Below, in pieces: positions 37,262 to 50,254 of a DNA stretch of 64,000 nt. A model generated the notes under the pieces. The model was not told where the DNA came from. It worked only from the letters and a program-made list of their open reading frames with translations, and made no database searches. The translations under genes and the position numbers were made by a program. The DNA comes from Aristolochia californica (Eukaryota > Streptophyta > Magnoliopsida > Piperales > Aristolochiaceae). Location of the stretch: NCBI GenBank assembly GCA_029961685.1, contig JARWKL010000007.1, positions 15,881,013 through 15,945,012 of the forward strand, in the 5' to 3' direction. Each line of letters starts with the position of its first letter. Position 1 is the stretch's first letter.

Positions 37262-37935
37262 CTTCAAATCCATAAGTCATTTCTTACAAAAATATAGCTC
37301 GTTACGCATGACAAATCACTTTACAATCATCTATGATTGTTAGCTCAAATTTTTGAATATGGGCAAAATAATGGCTTGTTTGACTCGGGCAAATATCTCA
37401 CCGCACGTTCACTTGAGAATTTAATGAGCGTTTGTTATTCTCTTTAAAAGCTTTGGATCCATAGGTCATTTGAATCTTTAACATGTTTCTGGCATGCATA
37501 TCCATTTATAAAACCTGTGTAGAAAAAATCCCCTTCATGTAAAATTCCAAGATATTAGTTTTGGACTAGTGGAATTTCCAAACCTTGGATAACAAAACTT
37601 TTGTGTCCATTTGTGGTGTGTGAATAAATTTTCTTCATTTACATTTTTTATTATTTTAAACTTTTTCCGTACATCAACTTTCAAATTTTCATTTTGCTGC
37701 GATTTATTTGCCTTTTTTGTTTACGGGATGAAGGGAGAAGGAAAAACTCAAAGTTTTGATTTAAGAAAAATGTGTACATCTAAAACGGAAATGCACAATG
37801 AAAATATGTAGAGAGAGATAATTCCAAAGAGTGTCTGTAATTTTTAGGGATTGTAAGCATCATTCCGTTTTTATATCTCAGGTTTCGCAATCGTCGGGAA
37901 AAATGGGTTACGGAGAATTTTTAACTGAGTGTTGA
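37262..37935 (+). repeat. Monomer 56, type B
   Basis: Shares 'catttataaaac' and 'aaatccccttc' with monomer 53; 'gcatcattccg' in the tail. Confidence 0.92.
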
Positions 37936-38248
37936 ATTGCAATCCATAAGTCATTTCATACAAAAATATACCCCGTTACGCATGATAAATCACATTACAA
38001 TCACCTATGATTAATTATGTCAGCTTTTTGTAAATGGGCAAAATAATGGCATGTGTGACTCAGGTAAATATCCCACCGCAAGTTCACTTGAGAATTTAAT
38101 GACCGTTTGTTATTCTCTTTAAAAGTTTTGCATCCTTAGCTCATTTGCATCTTTAATATGTTTCAAACACGCATATCCATTTTTAAAGCATGAGTGGATG
38201 AAATCTCTTTCTTGCAAAATTCCAAGCTATTAGGGTTAAACTAGTGGA
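37936..38248 (+). repeat. Monomer 57, type C truncated at 313 bp
   Basis: C through 'gggttaaactagtgg', then cut off and joined to a new unit start. The last ~360 bp of the C unit is missing. Confidence 0.92.
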
Positions 38249-38253
38249 ATTGC
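38244..38253 (+). other. Illegitimate C|A junction with 'gaatt' microhomology
   Basis: The C sequence 'gtggaatt(tccc)' and the unit start '(gtt)gaattgcaatcc' share 'gaatt'; the window reads 'gtggaattgcaatcc', a direct fusion at that microhomology. Confidence 0.88.
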
Positions 38254-38817
38254 AATCCATAACTCATTTCATACAAAAATATAGCCCGTCACTAGAGAAC
38301 TTAATGAGAGTTTGTCATTCTCTTTAAAAGCTTTGGATCCATTAGTCATTTGAATCTTTAACATCTTTCAAGCATGCATATCCATTTTTAAAACATGTGT
38401 AGAAAAAATCTCCTTCATTTTAAAATTCCAAGCTTAATAGGGTTGGACTAATGGAATTTCCCAAACTTGGATAACAAAACTTTTGTGTTCATATTTGGTT
38501 TGTGATTAGATATTTTATATTTACATTAGTTATTATTTTAAATATTTTTCATACATCAAATATAAAACTTTTATTTTGTTGTGATCTTTTTTGCCTTTTT
38601 TGTTTACGGGATGAAGGGGGAGCGAAAACTCAAAGTTCTGATTTAAGAAAAAAATGTACATCTAAAATGGAAATGCACAATGCACAAATGTAGAGAGAGA
38701 TATTTTCAAAGGGTGTCTTTATGTTTTAGGGATCGTATGCACTTTTTCGTTTTTATATCTAAGGTTTTGCAATCATCGGGAAATGGGGGAGGCGGGCGAT
38801 TTTTAACTGAGTGTTGA
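38249..38817 (+). repeat. Monomer 58, type A with internal ~105-bp deletion (569 bp)
   Basis: Begins 'attgcaatccataactc', as in monomers 1 and 5. At about 38289 'atagcccgt' jumps to 'cactagagaac', removing the head dyad and first type marker. A tail intact. Flanks share 'cgt', a short microhomology. Confidence 0.9.
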
Positions 38818-39490
38818 CTTCAAATCCAAAAGTTATTTTTTTACAAAAATATAGCCTGTTACATATTAAAAATCACTATACAATCATCTCTGATTGTTAG
38901 CTCAACTTTTTGAATATGGGCAAAATAATGGCTTGTTTGACTTCGGCAAATATCCCACCGTACGTTCACTTGAGAATTTAAAGAGCATTTGTTTTTCTCT
39001 TTAAAAGCTTGGGATCCATAGGTCATTTGAATCTTTAACGTGTTTCTGGCATGCATATCCATTTTTAAAACATGTGTAGAAAAAACCCCCTTCATGTAAA
39101 ATTCCAAGATATTAGTTTTGGACTAGTGGAATTTCCCAAACTTCGAAAAAAAACTTTTGTGTTCATTTGTGGTGTGTGAATAAATTTTCTTCATTTACTT
39201 TTTTTATTGTTTTAAACTTTTTCTGTACATCAACTATGAAATTTTCATTTTGCTGTGATCTATTTGCCTTTTTTTTTGCGGGATGAAGGGCGAGCAAAAA
39301 ACACGAAGTTTTGATTGAAGAAAAATGTGTACATCTAAAATGGAAATACGCAATGGACATATGTAGAGAGAGATAATTCCAAAGTGTGTATATAATTTTT
39401 AGGGATTGTAAGCACCTTTTCGGTTTTATAACTCAGGTTTTGCAATCGTCTGGAAAAATGGGTTGCGAAGAATTTTTAACTGAGTGTTGA
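38818..39490 (+). repeat. Monomer 59, type B
   Basis: More diverged B: 'gttacatattaaaaatc', 'cttcgaaaaaaaac'. Confidence 0.91.
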
Positions 39491-40165
39491 ATTGCAATCC
39501 ATAAGTAATTTCATACAAAAATATAGCCCATTACGCATGATAAATCACATTACAATCATCTTTGATTAATTATGTCAGCTTTTTGCAAATGGGCAAAATA
39601 ATGGCATGTTTGACTCGGGTAAATATCCCACCGCAAGTTCACTTGAGAATTTAATGAGCGTTTGTTATTCTCTTTAAAAGCTTTGGATCCATAGGTCATT
39701 TGAATCTTTAACATGTTTCAAGCATGCATATCTATTTTTAAAACATGTGTAGAAAAAATCTCCTTCTTGTAAAATTCCAAGCTTAATAGGGTTGGACTAA
39801 TGGAATTTCCCAAACTTGGATAACAAAACTTTTGTGTTCATTTGTGGTGTGTGAATAGATATTTTTTATTTACGTTAGTTATTATTTTAAATATTTTCCA
39901 CACATCAACTATAAAATTTTTATTTTGTTGTGATCTTTTTTACCTTTTTTTTTACGGGATGAAGGGGTTATGAAAACTCAATGTTCTGATTTAAAAAAAA
40001 AGTGTACGTCTAAAATGGAAATGCACAATGCACAAATGTAGAGAGAGATATTTCCAAAGAGTTTCTGTATGTTTTAGGGATCGTATGGACTTTTTCGTTT
40101 TTATATCCAAGGTTTTGCAATTGTCGGGAAACGGGGGAGGCGGGCGATTTTTAACTGAGTGTTGA
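39491..40165 (+). repeat. Monomer 60, hybrid C head / A tail
   Basis: C through 'ccgcaagttc', A by 'ggatccatagg'; switch 39637-39684. Confidence 0.88.
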
Positions 40166-40838
40166 CTTCAAATCCATAAGTCATTTCTTAAAAAAATATA
40201 GCCTGTTACGCATGAAAAATCACTTTACAATCATCTATGATTGTTAGCTCAACTTTTTGAATATGGGCAAAATAATGGCTTGTTTGACTCGAGCAAAAAT
40301 CTCACCGCACGTTCACTTTAGAATTTAATGAGCATTTGTTATTCTCTTTAAAAGCTTTGCATCCATAGGTCATTTGAATCTTTAACATGTTTCTGGCATG
40401 CATATCCATTTTTAAAACATGTGTAGAAAAAATCTCTTTCATGTAAAATTCCAAGATATAAGTTTTGGACTAGTGGAATTTCCCAAACTTGGATAACAAA
40501 ACTTTTGTGTTCATTTGTGGTGTGTGAATAAATTTTCTTCACTTAATTTTTCTATTGTTTTAAACTTTTTTCGTACATCAACTATGAAATTTTCATTTTG
40601 CTGTGATCTATTTGAGATTTTTGTTTACGTGATGAAGGGAGAGCGAAAAACTCAAAGTTTTGATTTAAGAAAATGTGTACATCTAAAACGGAAATGCACA
40701 ATGAACATATGTAGAGCGAGATAATTCCAAAGAGTGTCTGTAATTTTTAGGGATTGTAAGCACCTTTTCGTTTTTACATCTCAGGTTTTGCAATCGTCGG
40801 GAAAAATGGGTTGTAGAGGATTTTTAACTGAGTGTTGA
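40166..40838 (+). repeat. Monomer 61, type B
   Basis: Variants 'gatataagttttgg', 'aatttttctattg', 'gtttacgtgatg' and 'gggttgtagagg' recur in monomer 63. Confidence 0.92.
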
Positions 40839-41512
40839 ATTGCAATCCATAAGTCATTTGATTCAAAAATATAGCCCGTTACACATGATAAATCACATTA
40901 CAATCATCGATGATTAATTATGTCAGCTTTTTGCAAATGGGCAAAATAATGGCATGTTTGACTCGGGTAAATATCCCACCGTAAGTTCACTTGAGAATTT
41001 AATGAGCGTTTGTTATTCTCATTAAAAGCTTTGCATCCATAGCTCATTTGCATCTTTAACAAGTTTCAAACATGCATATCCATTTTTAAAACATGTGTGG
41101 ACGAAATCTCTTTCTTGCAAAATTCCAAGCTATTAGGGTTAAACTAGGGGAATTTCCAAAAATTGGATAACAAAACTTTTGTGTTCATTTGTGTTTGGTG
41201 AATAAATTTTCTTTATTTATATTTGTTATTGTTTTAAATTTTTTCCATACATCAACTATAAAATTTTCATTTTGTTGTAAGATTTTTGCCATGTTTGTTT
41301 TCGGGTTGAAGGGAGAGCGAAAAGTCAAAGTTTTGATTTAAGAAAAAAGTGTATATCTAAAATGGAAAAGCACAATGCACAATTGTAGGAAGAGATAATT
41401 CCAAAGTGTGTCTGTAATTTTAAGGGATTGTAAGCTCTTTTTAGTTTTTATATCTTAGGTTTTGCAATCGTCGAGAAAAATTTGTGGTAGAGGATTTTTA
41501 ACTGAGTGTTGA
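40839..41512 (+). repeat. Monomer 62, type C
   Basis: Variants 'atcgatgattaatt', 'gtaagttcac', 'aacaagtttcaaac' and 'gtgtttggtgaataaa' recur in monomer 64. Confidence 0.93.
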
Positions 41513-42184
41513 ATTGCAATCCATAAGTCATTTGATACAAAAATATAGCCTGTTACGCATGATAAATCCCTTTACAATCATCTATGATTGTTAGATCAAA
41601 TTTTTAAAATGGGCAAAATAATGACTTGTTAGATTCGGGTAAATATCCCACCGCACGTTCACTTGAGAACTTAATGAGCGTTTGTTATTCTCTTTAAAAG
41701 CTTTGGATCCATAGGTCATTTGAATCTTTAACATGTTTGTGGCATGCATATCCATTTTTAAAACATGTGTAGAAAAAATCTCTTTCATGTAAAATTCCAA
41801 GATATAAGTTTTGGACTAGTGGAATTTCCGAAACTTGGATAACAAAACTTTTGTGTTCATTTGTGGTGTGTGAATAAATTTTTTTCATTTAATTTTTCTA
41901 TTGTTTTAAACTTTTTTTGTACATAAACTATGAAATTTTCATTTTGCTGTGATCTATTTGTGCTTTTTGTTTACGTGATGGAGGGAGAGCGAAAAACTCG
42001 AATTTTTGATTTAAGAAAACATGTACATCTAAAACAGAAATGCACAATGCACGTATGTAGAGAGAGATAATTCCAAAGAGTGTCTGTAATTTTTAGGGAT
42101 TGTAAACACCTTTTCATTTTTATATCTCAGGTTTTGCAATCTTCGGGAAAAATGGGTTGTAGAGGATTTTTAACTGAGTGTTGA
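41513..42184 (+). repeat. Monomer 63, hybrid A head / B tail
   Basis: A to 'gacttgttag', B by 'tgtggcatgc' (41640-41738). B tail duplicates monomer 61. Confidence 0.89.
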
Positions 42185-42857
42185 ATTGCAATCCATAAGT
42201 CATTTCATACAAAAATATAGCCCGTTACGCATGATAAATCACATTACAATCTTCGATGATTAATTGTGTCAGCTTTTTGCAAATGGGCAAAATAATGGCA
42301 TGTTTGACTCGGGTAAATATCCCACTGTAAGTTCACTTGAGAATTTAATGAGCATTTGTTATTCTCATTAAAAGCTTTACATCCACAGCTCATTTTCATC
42401 TTTAACAAGTTTCAAACATGCATATCCATTTTTAAAACATGTGTGGACGAAATCTCTTTCTTGCAAAATTCCAAGATATTATGGTTAAACTAGGGGAATT
42501 TCCCAAAATTGGATAACAAAACTTTTGTGTTCATTTGTGTTTGGTGAATAAATTTTCTTTATTTATATTTTTTTTGTTTTAAATTTTTTCCATACATCAG
42601 CTATAAAATTTTCATTTTGTTGTAAGATTTTTGCCATGTTTGTTTTCGAGATGAAGGGAGAGCGAAAAGTCAAAGTTTTGATTTAAGAAAAAAGTGTATA
42701 TCTAAAATGGAAAAGCACAATGCACAATTGTAGGGAGAGATAATTCCGAAGTGTGTCTGTAATTTTAAGGGATTGTAAGCTCTTTTTCGTTTTTATATCT
42801 CAGGTTTTGCAATCATCGGGAAAAATGGGTTGCAGAGGATTTTTAACTGAGTGTTGA
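42185..42857 (+). repeat. Monomer 64, C with B tail
   Basis: C like monomer 62 to 'aagctcttttt', then 'cgtttttat' and 'aatgggttgcag' of B; switch near 42787. Confidence 0.88.
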
Positions 42858-43533
42858 ATTGCAATCCATAAGTCATTTCATACAAAAATATAGCCCGTTA
42901 CGCATGATAAGTCACTTTACAATCATCTATGATTAATTATGTCAGCTTTTTGCAAATGGGCAAAATAATGGCATGTTTGACTCGGGTAAATATCCCACCG
43001 CAAGTTCACTTGAGAATTTAATGAGCGTTTGTTATTCTCAATAAAATATTTGCATCCATAGCTCATTTGCATCTTTAACATGTTTCAAACATGCATATCC
43101 ATTTTTAAAACATGTGTGGACAAAATCTCTTTCTTGCAAAATACCAAGTTTAATAGGGTTGGACTAATGGAATTTCCCAAACTTGGATAAGAAAACATTT
43201 GTGTTCATTTGTGGTGTGTGAATAGATATTTTTTATTTACATTAGTTATTATTTTAAATATTTTCCACACATCAACTATAAAATTTTTATTTTGTTGTGA
43301 TCTTTTTTGCCTTTTTTTTTTACGGGATGAAGGGGGAGCGAAAACTCAAAGTTCTGATTTAAGAAAAAAGTGTACATCTAAAATGGAAATGCACAATGCA
43401 AAAATGTAGAGAGAAATATTTCCAAAGAGTGTCTTTATGTTTTAGGGTTCGTATGCACTTTTTTGTTTTTATATCTAAGGTTTTGCAATCGTCGGGAAAC
43501 GGGGGAGGTGGGCGATTTTTAACTAAGTGTTGA
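42858..43533 (+). repeat. Monomer 65, hybrid C head / A tail
   Basis: C to 'ttcttgcaaaataccaag', A from 'tttaatagggttgg'; switch 43140-43150, the narrowest mid-monomer switch here. Confidence 0.9.
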
Positions 43534-44207
43534 CTTCAAATCCATAAGTCATTTCTTACAAAAATATAGCCCATTACGCATGACCATCACTCTACAATCA
43601 TATATGATAGTTAGTTCAACTTTTATAAAATGGGCAAAATAATGGCTTGTTTGACTCGGGCAAATATCCCACCGCACGTTCACTTGAGAATTTAATGAGC
43701 GTTTGTTATTCTCTTTAAAAGCTTTTGATCCATAGGTCATTTGAATCTTTAACATGTTTCTAGCATGCATATCTATTTTTAAAACATGTGTAGAAAAAAT
43801 CCCCTTCATGTAAAATTCCAAGATATTAGTTTTGGACTAGTGGAATTTCCCAAACTTGGATAACAAAACTTTTGTGTTCATTTGTGGTGTGTGAATAAAT
43901 TTTCTTCATTTACTTTTTTTATTGTTTTAAACTTTTTCCGTACATCAACTATGAAATTTTTCATTTTGCTGTCATCTATTTGCCTTTTTTGTTTACGGGA
44001 TGAAGGGAGAGATAAAAACTCGAAGTTTTGATTTAAGAAAATTGTGTGCATCTAAAAAAGAAATGCATAATGCACATATGTAGGGAGAGATAATTCCAAA
44101 GAGTGTGTGTAATTTTTAGGGATTGTAAGCTATTTTTAGTTTTTATATCTCAGGATTTGCAATCTTCAGGAAAAATTGGTGGCAGAGGATTTTTAACTGA
44201 GTGCTGA
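43534..44207 (+). repeat. Monomer 66, B with C tail
   Basis: B to 'cacatatgtag', then 'gtaagctatttttag' and 'attggtggcag' of C; switch 44081-44127. Head dyad altered ('tatatgatagttag'). Confidence 0.88.
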
Positions 44208-44881
44208 ATTGCAATCCATAAGTCATTTCATACAAAAATATAGCCCGTTACGCATGATAAATCACTTTACAGTCATCTATGATTGCTAGATCAAATTTTT
44301 GAAAATGGGCAAAATAATGACTTGTTAGACTCGGGTAAATATCCCACCGCACGTTCACTTTATAATTTAATGAGCGTTTGTTATTCTCTTTAAAAACTTT
44401 GGATCCATTGGTCATTTGAATCTTTAACAATTTTCTGGCATGCATATCCATTTTTAAAACATGTGTAGAATAAATCCCCTTCATGTAAAATTCCAAGATA
44501 TTAGTTTTGGACTAGTGGAATTTCCCAAACTTGGATAACAAAACTTTTGTGCTCATTTGTGGTGTGTGAATAAATTTTCTTCAATTAATTTATTTATTGT
44601 TTTAAACTTTTTCCGTACATCAACTATGAAATTTTCATTGTGCTGTGATCTATTTGCCTTTTTTGTTTACGGGATGAAAGGAGAGCGAAAAACTCGAAGT
44701 TTTGATTTAAGAAAAATGTGTACATAAAAAATGGAAATGCACAATGCACATATGTAGAGAGAGATAATTCCAAAGATTGTCTGTAATTTTTAGGGATTGT
44801 AAGCACCTTTTCGTTTTTATATCTCAAGTTTTGCAATCGTCGGGAAAAATGGGTTGCGGAGGATTTTTAACTGAGTGTTGA
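44208..44881 (+). repeat. Monomer 67, hybrid A head / B tail
   Basis: A to 'gacttgttagac', B by 'tctggcatgc' (44337-44433). Confidence 0.88.
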
Positions 44882-45555
44882 GTTGATCTCCGTAAGTCAT
44901 TTCATACAAAAATATAGCCCGTTACGCATGATAAATCACATTACAATCATCTATGATTAATTATGTCAGCTTTTTGCAAATGGGCAAAATAATGGCATGT
45001 TTGACTCGAGTAAATATCCCACCGCAAGTTCACTTGAAAATTTAATTAGAGTTTGTTATTCTCATTAAAAGCTTTGAATCCATAGCTCATTTGCATCTTT
45101 AACATGTTTCAAAACTTCATATCTATTTTTAAAACATGTGTGGACGAAATATCTTTCTTGCAAAATTCCAAGCTATTTGGGTTAAACTAGTGGAATTTCC
45201 AAAAATTGCATAACAAAACTTTTCTGTTCATTTGTGTTGGGCGAATAAATTTTATTTATTTATATTTGTTATTGTTTTAATTTTTTTCCATACATCAACT
45301 ATAAAATTTTCATTTTGTTGTAAGCTTTTTGCCTTGTTTGTTTTCGGAATGAAGGGAGAGCGAAAAGTCAAAGTTTTGATTTAAGAAAAAATTTTACATA
45401 TAAAATGGAAAAGCACAATGCACAATTGTAGGGAGAGATAATTCCAAAGAGTGTCTGTAATTTTTAGGGATTGTAAGCTCCTTTTAGTTTTTATATCTCA
45501 GGTTTTGCAATCGTCGAGAAAAATTGGTGGCAGAGGATTTTTAACTGAGAGTTGA
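44882..45555 (+). repeat. Monomer 68, type C
   Basis: Regular C unit with an altered start 'gttgatctccgtaag'. Confidence 0.92.
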
Positions 45556-46229
45556 ATTGCAATCCATAAGTCATTTCATACAAAAATATAGCACGTTCCG
45601 CATGATAAATCACTTTACAATCATCTATGATTGTTAGATCAAATTTTTGAAAATGGGAAAAATAATGACTTGTTGGTCTCGGGTAAATATCCCATCGCAC
45701 ATTCACTCGAGAATTTAATGAGCGTTTGTTATTCTCTTTAAAAGCTTTGGATCCATACGTCATTTGAATCTTTAACATGTTTCAAGCATGCATATCCATT
45801 TTTAAAACATGTGTAGAAAAAATCTCCTTCATGTAAAATTCCAAGCTTAATAGGGTTGGAATAATGGAATTTCCCAAGCTTGGATAACAAAAATTTTGTG
45901 TTCATTTGTGGTGTGGGAATAGATATTTTTTATTTACATTAGTTATTATTTTATATATTTTCCACACATCAACTATAAAAATTTTATTTTGTTGTGATCC
46001 TTTTTGCCTTTTTTGTTTACGGGATGAAGGGGGAGCGAAAACTCAAAGTTCTGAATTAAGAAAAAAGTGTACATCTAAAATGGAAATGCACAATGCACAA
46101 ATGTAGAGAGAGATAATTCCAAAGAGTGTCTGTATGTTTTAGGAACGTATGCACTCTTTCGTTTTTATATCTAAGGTTTTGCAATCGTCGGGAAACGGGG
46201 GAGGCGGGCAATTTTTAACAGAGTGTTGA
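45556..46229 (+). repeat. Monomer 69, type A
   Basis: Regular A unit opening a long regular A-B-C stretch; 'agcacgttccgc' in the head. Confidence 0.93.
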
Positions 46230-46904
46230 CTTCAAATCCATAAGTCATTTCTTAAAAAAATATAGCCCGTTACACATGACAAATCACTTTACAATCAACT
46301 ATGATTGTTAGCTCAACTTTTTGAATATGGGCAAAATAATGGCTTGTTTGACTCGGGCAAATATCCCACCGCACGTTCACTTGAGAATTTAAGGAGCGTT
46401 TGTTATTCTCTTTAAAAGCTTTGGATCCATAGGTCATTCGAATCTTTAACATGTTTCTGGCATGCATATCCATTTTTAAAACATGTGTAGAAAAAATCCC
46501 CTTCATGTAAAATTCCAAGATATTATTTTTAGACTAGTGGAATTTCCCAAACTTGGATAAAAAAACTTTTTTGTTCATTTGTGGTGTGTGAATAAATTTT
46601 CTTTATTTACTTTTTTTATTGTTTTAAACTTTTTTCCGTACATCAACTATGAAATTTTCATTTTGCTGTGATCTATTTGCCTTTTTTGTTTCTGGGATGA
46701 AGGGAGAGCGAAAAACTTGATGTTTTGATTTAAGAAAAATGTGTACATCTAAAATGGAAATGCACAATGCACAAATGTAGAGAGAGATAATTCCAAAGAG
46801 TGTCTATAATTTTTAGGGATTGTAAGCACCTCTTTGTTTTCATATCTCAGGTTTTGCAATCATCGGGAAAAATGGGTTGCGGAGGATTTTTAACTGAGTG
46901 TTGA
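46230..46904 (+). repeat. Monomer 70, type B
   Basis: Regular B unit; 'attatttttagac' at the mid marker and 'cacaaatgtag' in place of 'cacatatgtag', so no NdeI site. Confidence 0.92.
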
Positions 46905-47554
46905 AGTGCAATCCATAAGTCATTTCATACAAAAATATAGCCCGTCACGCATGATAAATCACATTACAATCATCTATGATTCAATATGTTAACTTTTTGA
47001 AAATGGGCAAAATAATGGCATGTTTGACTCGGGTAAATATCCCACTGCAAGTTCACTTGAGAATTTAATGAGCGTTTGTTATTCTCATTAAAAGCTTTGA
47101 ATCCATAGCTCATTTGCATCTGTAACATGTTTCAAACATGCATATCCATTTTTAAAACATGTGTGGACGAAATCTCTTTCTTGCAAAATTCCAAGCTATT
47201 AGGGTTAAACAAGTGGAATTTCCCAAAATTGGAAAACAAAACTTTTGTGTTCATTTGTGTTGGGTAAATAAATTTTCTTTATTTATATTTGTCATTTTTT
47301 TAAATTTTTTCCATACTTCGACTATAAATTTCATTTTGTTGTAAGCTTTTTGTCTTGTTTGTTTTCGGGATGAAGGGAGAGTAAAAGTAAAAGTTTTGAT
47401 TTAAGAAAAAAGTGTAGTTTTAAAAAGGAAAAGCACAATGCACAATTGTATGGAGAGATATTTCCAATGAGTGTCTCTAATTTTTAGGGATTGTTAGCTC
47501 TTTTTAGTTTTTATATCTCAGGTTTTGCAATCGTCGGGAAAAATTGGTGGTTGA
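46905..47554 (+). repeat. Monomer 71, type C with ~23-bp end deletion (650 bp)
   Basis: At about 47550 'attggtgg' runs directly into 'ttgaattcc', losing the otherwise conserved 'atttttaactgag' end block. 'attcaatatgttaac' is a private head variant. Confidence 0.92.
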
Positions 47555-48231
47555 ATTCCAATCCATAAGTCATTTTATACAAAAATATAGCACGTTATGC
47601 ATGATAAATCACTTTACAATCATGTATGATAGTTAGATCAAGTTTTTGAAAATGGGCAAAATAATGACTTGTTAGACTCGGGTAAATATCCCACCGCACT
47701 TTCACTTGAGAATTTAATGAGCGTTTGTTATTCTCTTTAAAAGCTTTGGATCCATAGGTCATTTGAATCTTTAACATGTTTCAAGCATGCATATCCATTT
47801 TTAAAACATGTGTAGAAAAAATCTCCTTCATGTAAAATTCCAAGCTTAATAGGGTTGGACTAATGGAATTTCCCAAAATTGGATAACAAAACTTTTGTGT
47901 TCATTTTTCGTGTCCGAATAGATATTTTTTATTTACATTAGTTATTATTTTAAATATTTTCCACACATCAACTATAAAATTTTTACTTTATTGTGATCTA
48001 TTTTGCCTTTTTTTGTTTACGGGATGAAGGAGGAGCGAAAACTCAAAAGTTCTGATTTAAGAAAAAAGTGTACATCTAAAATAGAAATGCACAATGCACA
48101 AATGTAGAGAGAGATATTTCCAAAGAGTGTCTGTATGTTTTTCGGATCGTATGCACTTTTTTGTTTTTATATCTAAGGTTTTGCAATTGTCGGGAAACGG
48201 GGGAGGCGGGCGATTTTTAACTGAGTGTTGA
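47555..48231 (+). repeat. Monomer 72, type A
   Basis: Regular A unit; 'atgatagttagatc' alters the head dyad. Confidence 0.93.
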
Positions 48232-48905
48232 CTTCAAATCCATAAGTCATTTCTTACAAAAATATAGCCCGTTATGCATGACAAATCACTTTACAATCAT
48301 CTATGATTGTTAGCTCAACTTTTTGAATATGGGCAAAATAAAGGCTTGTTTGACTCAGGCAAATATCCCACCGCACGTTCACTTGAGAATTTAATGAGCG
48401 TTTGTTATTCTCTTTAAAAGATTTGGATCCATCGGTCATTTGAATCTTTAACATGTTTCTGGCATGCATATCCATTTTAAAAACATGTGTAGAAAAAATC
48501 CCCTTCATGTAAAATTCCACGATATTCGTTTTGGACTAGTGGAATTTCCCAAACTTGGATAACAAAACTTTTGTGTTCATTTGTGGTGTGTGAATAAATT
48601 TTCTTCATTTACTTTTTTTATTGTTTTAAACTTTTTCCGTACATCAACTATGAAATTTTCATTTTGCTGTGACCTATTTGCCTTTTTTGTTTACGGGATG
48701 AAGGGAGAGCAAAAAACTCGAAGTTTTGATTTAAGAAAAATGTGTACATCTAAAACGGAAATGCACATTGCACATATGTAGAGAGAGATAATTCCAAAGA
48801 GTCACTATAATTTTTAGGGATTGTAAGCACCTTTTCGTTTTTATATCTTAGGTTTTGCAATCGTCGGGAAAAATGGGTTGCGGAGGATTCTTAACTGAGT
48901 GTTGA
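48232..48905 (+). repeat. Monomer 73, type B
   Basis: Regular, near-consensus B unit. Confidence 0.93.
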
Positions 48906-49579
48906 ATTGCAATCCATAAGTCATTTCATACAAAAATATAGCCCATTACACATGATAAATCACATTACAATCATATATGATTAATTATGTCAGCTTTTTG
49001 CAAATAGGCAAAATAATGGCATGTTTGACTCGGGAAAATATCCCACCGCAAGTTCACTTGAGAATTTAATGAGCGTTTGTTATTCTCTTTAAAAGCTTTG
49101 CATCCATAGCTCATTTGCGTCTTTAACATGTTTCAAACATGCATATCCATTTTTAAAACATGTGTGGACGAAATCTCTTTCTTGCAAAATTCCAAGCAAT
49201 TAGGGTTAAACTAGTGGAATTTCCCAAAATTGGATAACAAAACTTTTGTGTTCATTTGTGTTGGGTGAATAAATTTTCTTTATTTATATTTGTCATTGTT
49301 TTAAATTTTTGCCATACATCAAATATAAAATTTTCATTTTGTTGTAAGCTTTTTGCCTTGTTTGTTTTCGGGATGAAGGGAGAGCGAAAAGTCAAAGTTT
49401 TGATTTAAGAAAAAAGTGTACATCTTAAATGGAAAAGCACAACGCACAATCGTAGGGAGAGATAATTCATAAGAGTGTCTATAATTTTTAGGGATTGTAA
49501 GCTATTTTTAATTTTTATATCTCAGGTTTTGCAATCGTCTGGAAAAATTGGTGGCAGAGAATTTTTAACTGAGTGTTGA
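48906..49579 (+). repeat. Monomer 74, type C
   Basis: Regular C unit; 'aaataggcaaaat' and 'ctcgggaaaatat' individual changes. Confidence 0.93.
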
Positions 49580-50254
49580 ATTGCAATCCATAAGTCATTT
49601 CATACAAAAATACAGGCCGTTACACATGATAAATCACTTTACAATCATCTATGATTGTTAGATCAATTTTTTTAAAATGGGCAAAATAATGACTTGTTAT
49701 ACTCGGGTAAATATCCCACCGCACGTTCACTTGAGAATTTAATGAGCATTTGTTATTCTCTTGAAAAGCTTTGGATCCAGAGGTCATTTGAATCTTTAAC
49801 ATGTTTCAAGCATGCATATTCATTTTTAAAACATGTGTTGAAAAAATCTCCTTCATGTCAAATTCCAAGCTTAATAGGGTTGGACTAATGGAATTTCCCA
49901 AACTTGGATAACAAAACTTTTGTGTTCATTTTTGGTATGTGAATAGATGTTTTTTATTTACATGAGTTGTTATTTTAAATATTTTCCACACATCAACTAT
50001 AAAATTTTTATTTTGTTGTGATCTTTTTTGCCTTTTTTGTTTACGGGATGAAGGGGCAGCGAAAACACAAAGTTCAGATTTAAGAAAAAAGTGTACATCT
50101 AAAATGGAAATGCACAATGCACAAATGTAGAGAGAGATATTTCCAAAAAGTGTCTGTATGTTTTAGGGATCGTATGCACTCTTTCGTTTTTATATCTAAG
50201 GTTTTAGAATCGTCGGGAAACGGGGGAGTCGGGCGATTTTTAACTGAGTGTTGA
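49580..50254 (+). repeat. Monomer 75, type A
   Basis: Regular A unit; G-rich end reads 'cgggggagtcgggcg'. Confidence 0.93.

Noticed and set aside
13683..45555. Hybrid monomers as assembly errors
   Set aside because: Not fully excluded, but several hybrids are shared by duplicate blocks (25/42, 27/44), and switch points differ between related copies (45, 47), which fits biological exchange better than one assembly fault. Long reads would decide.
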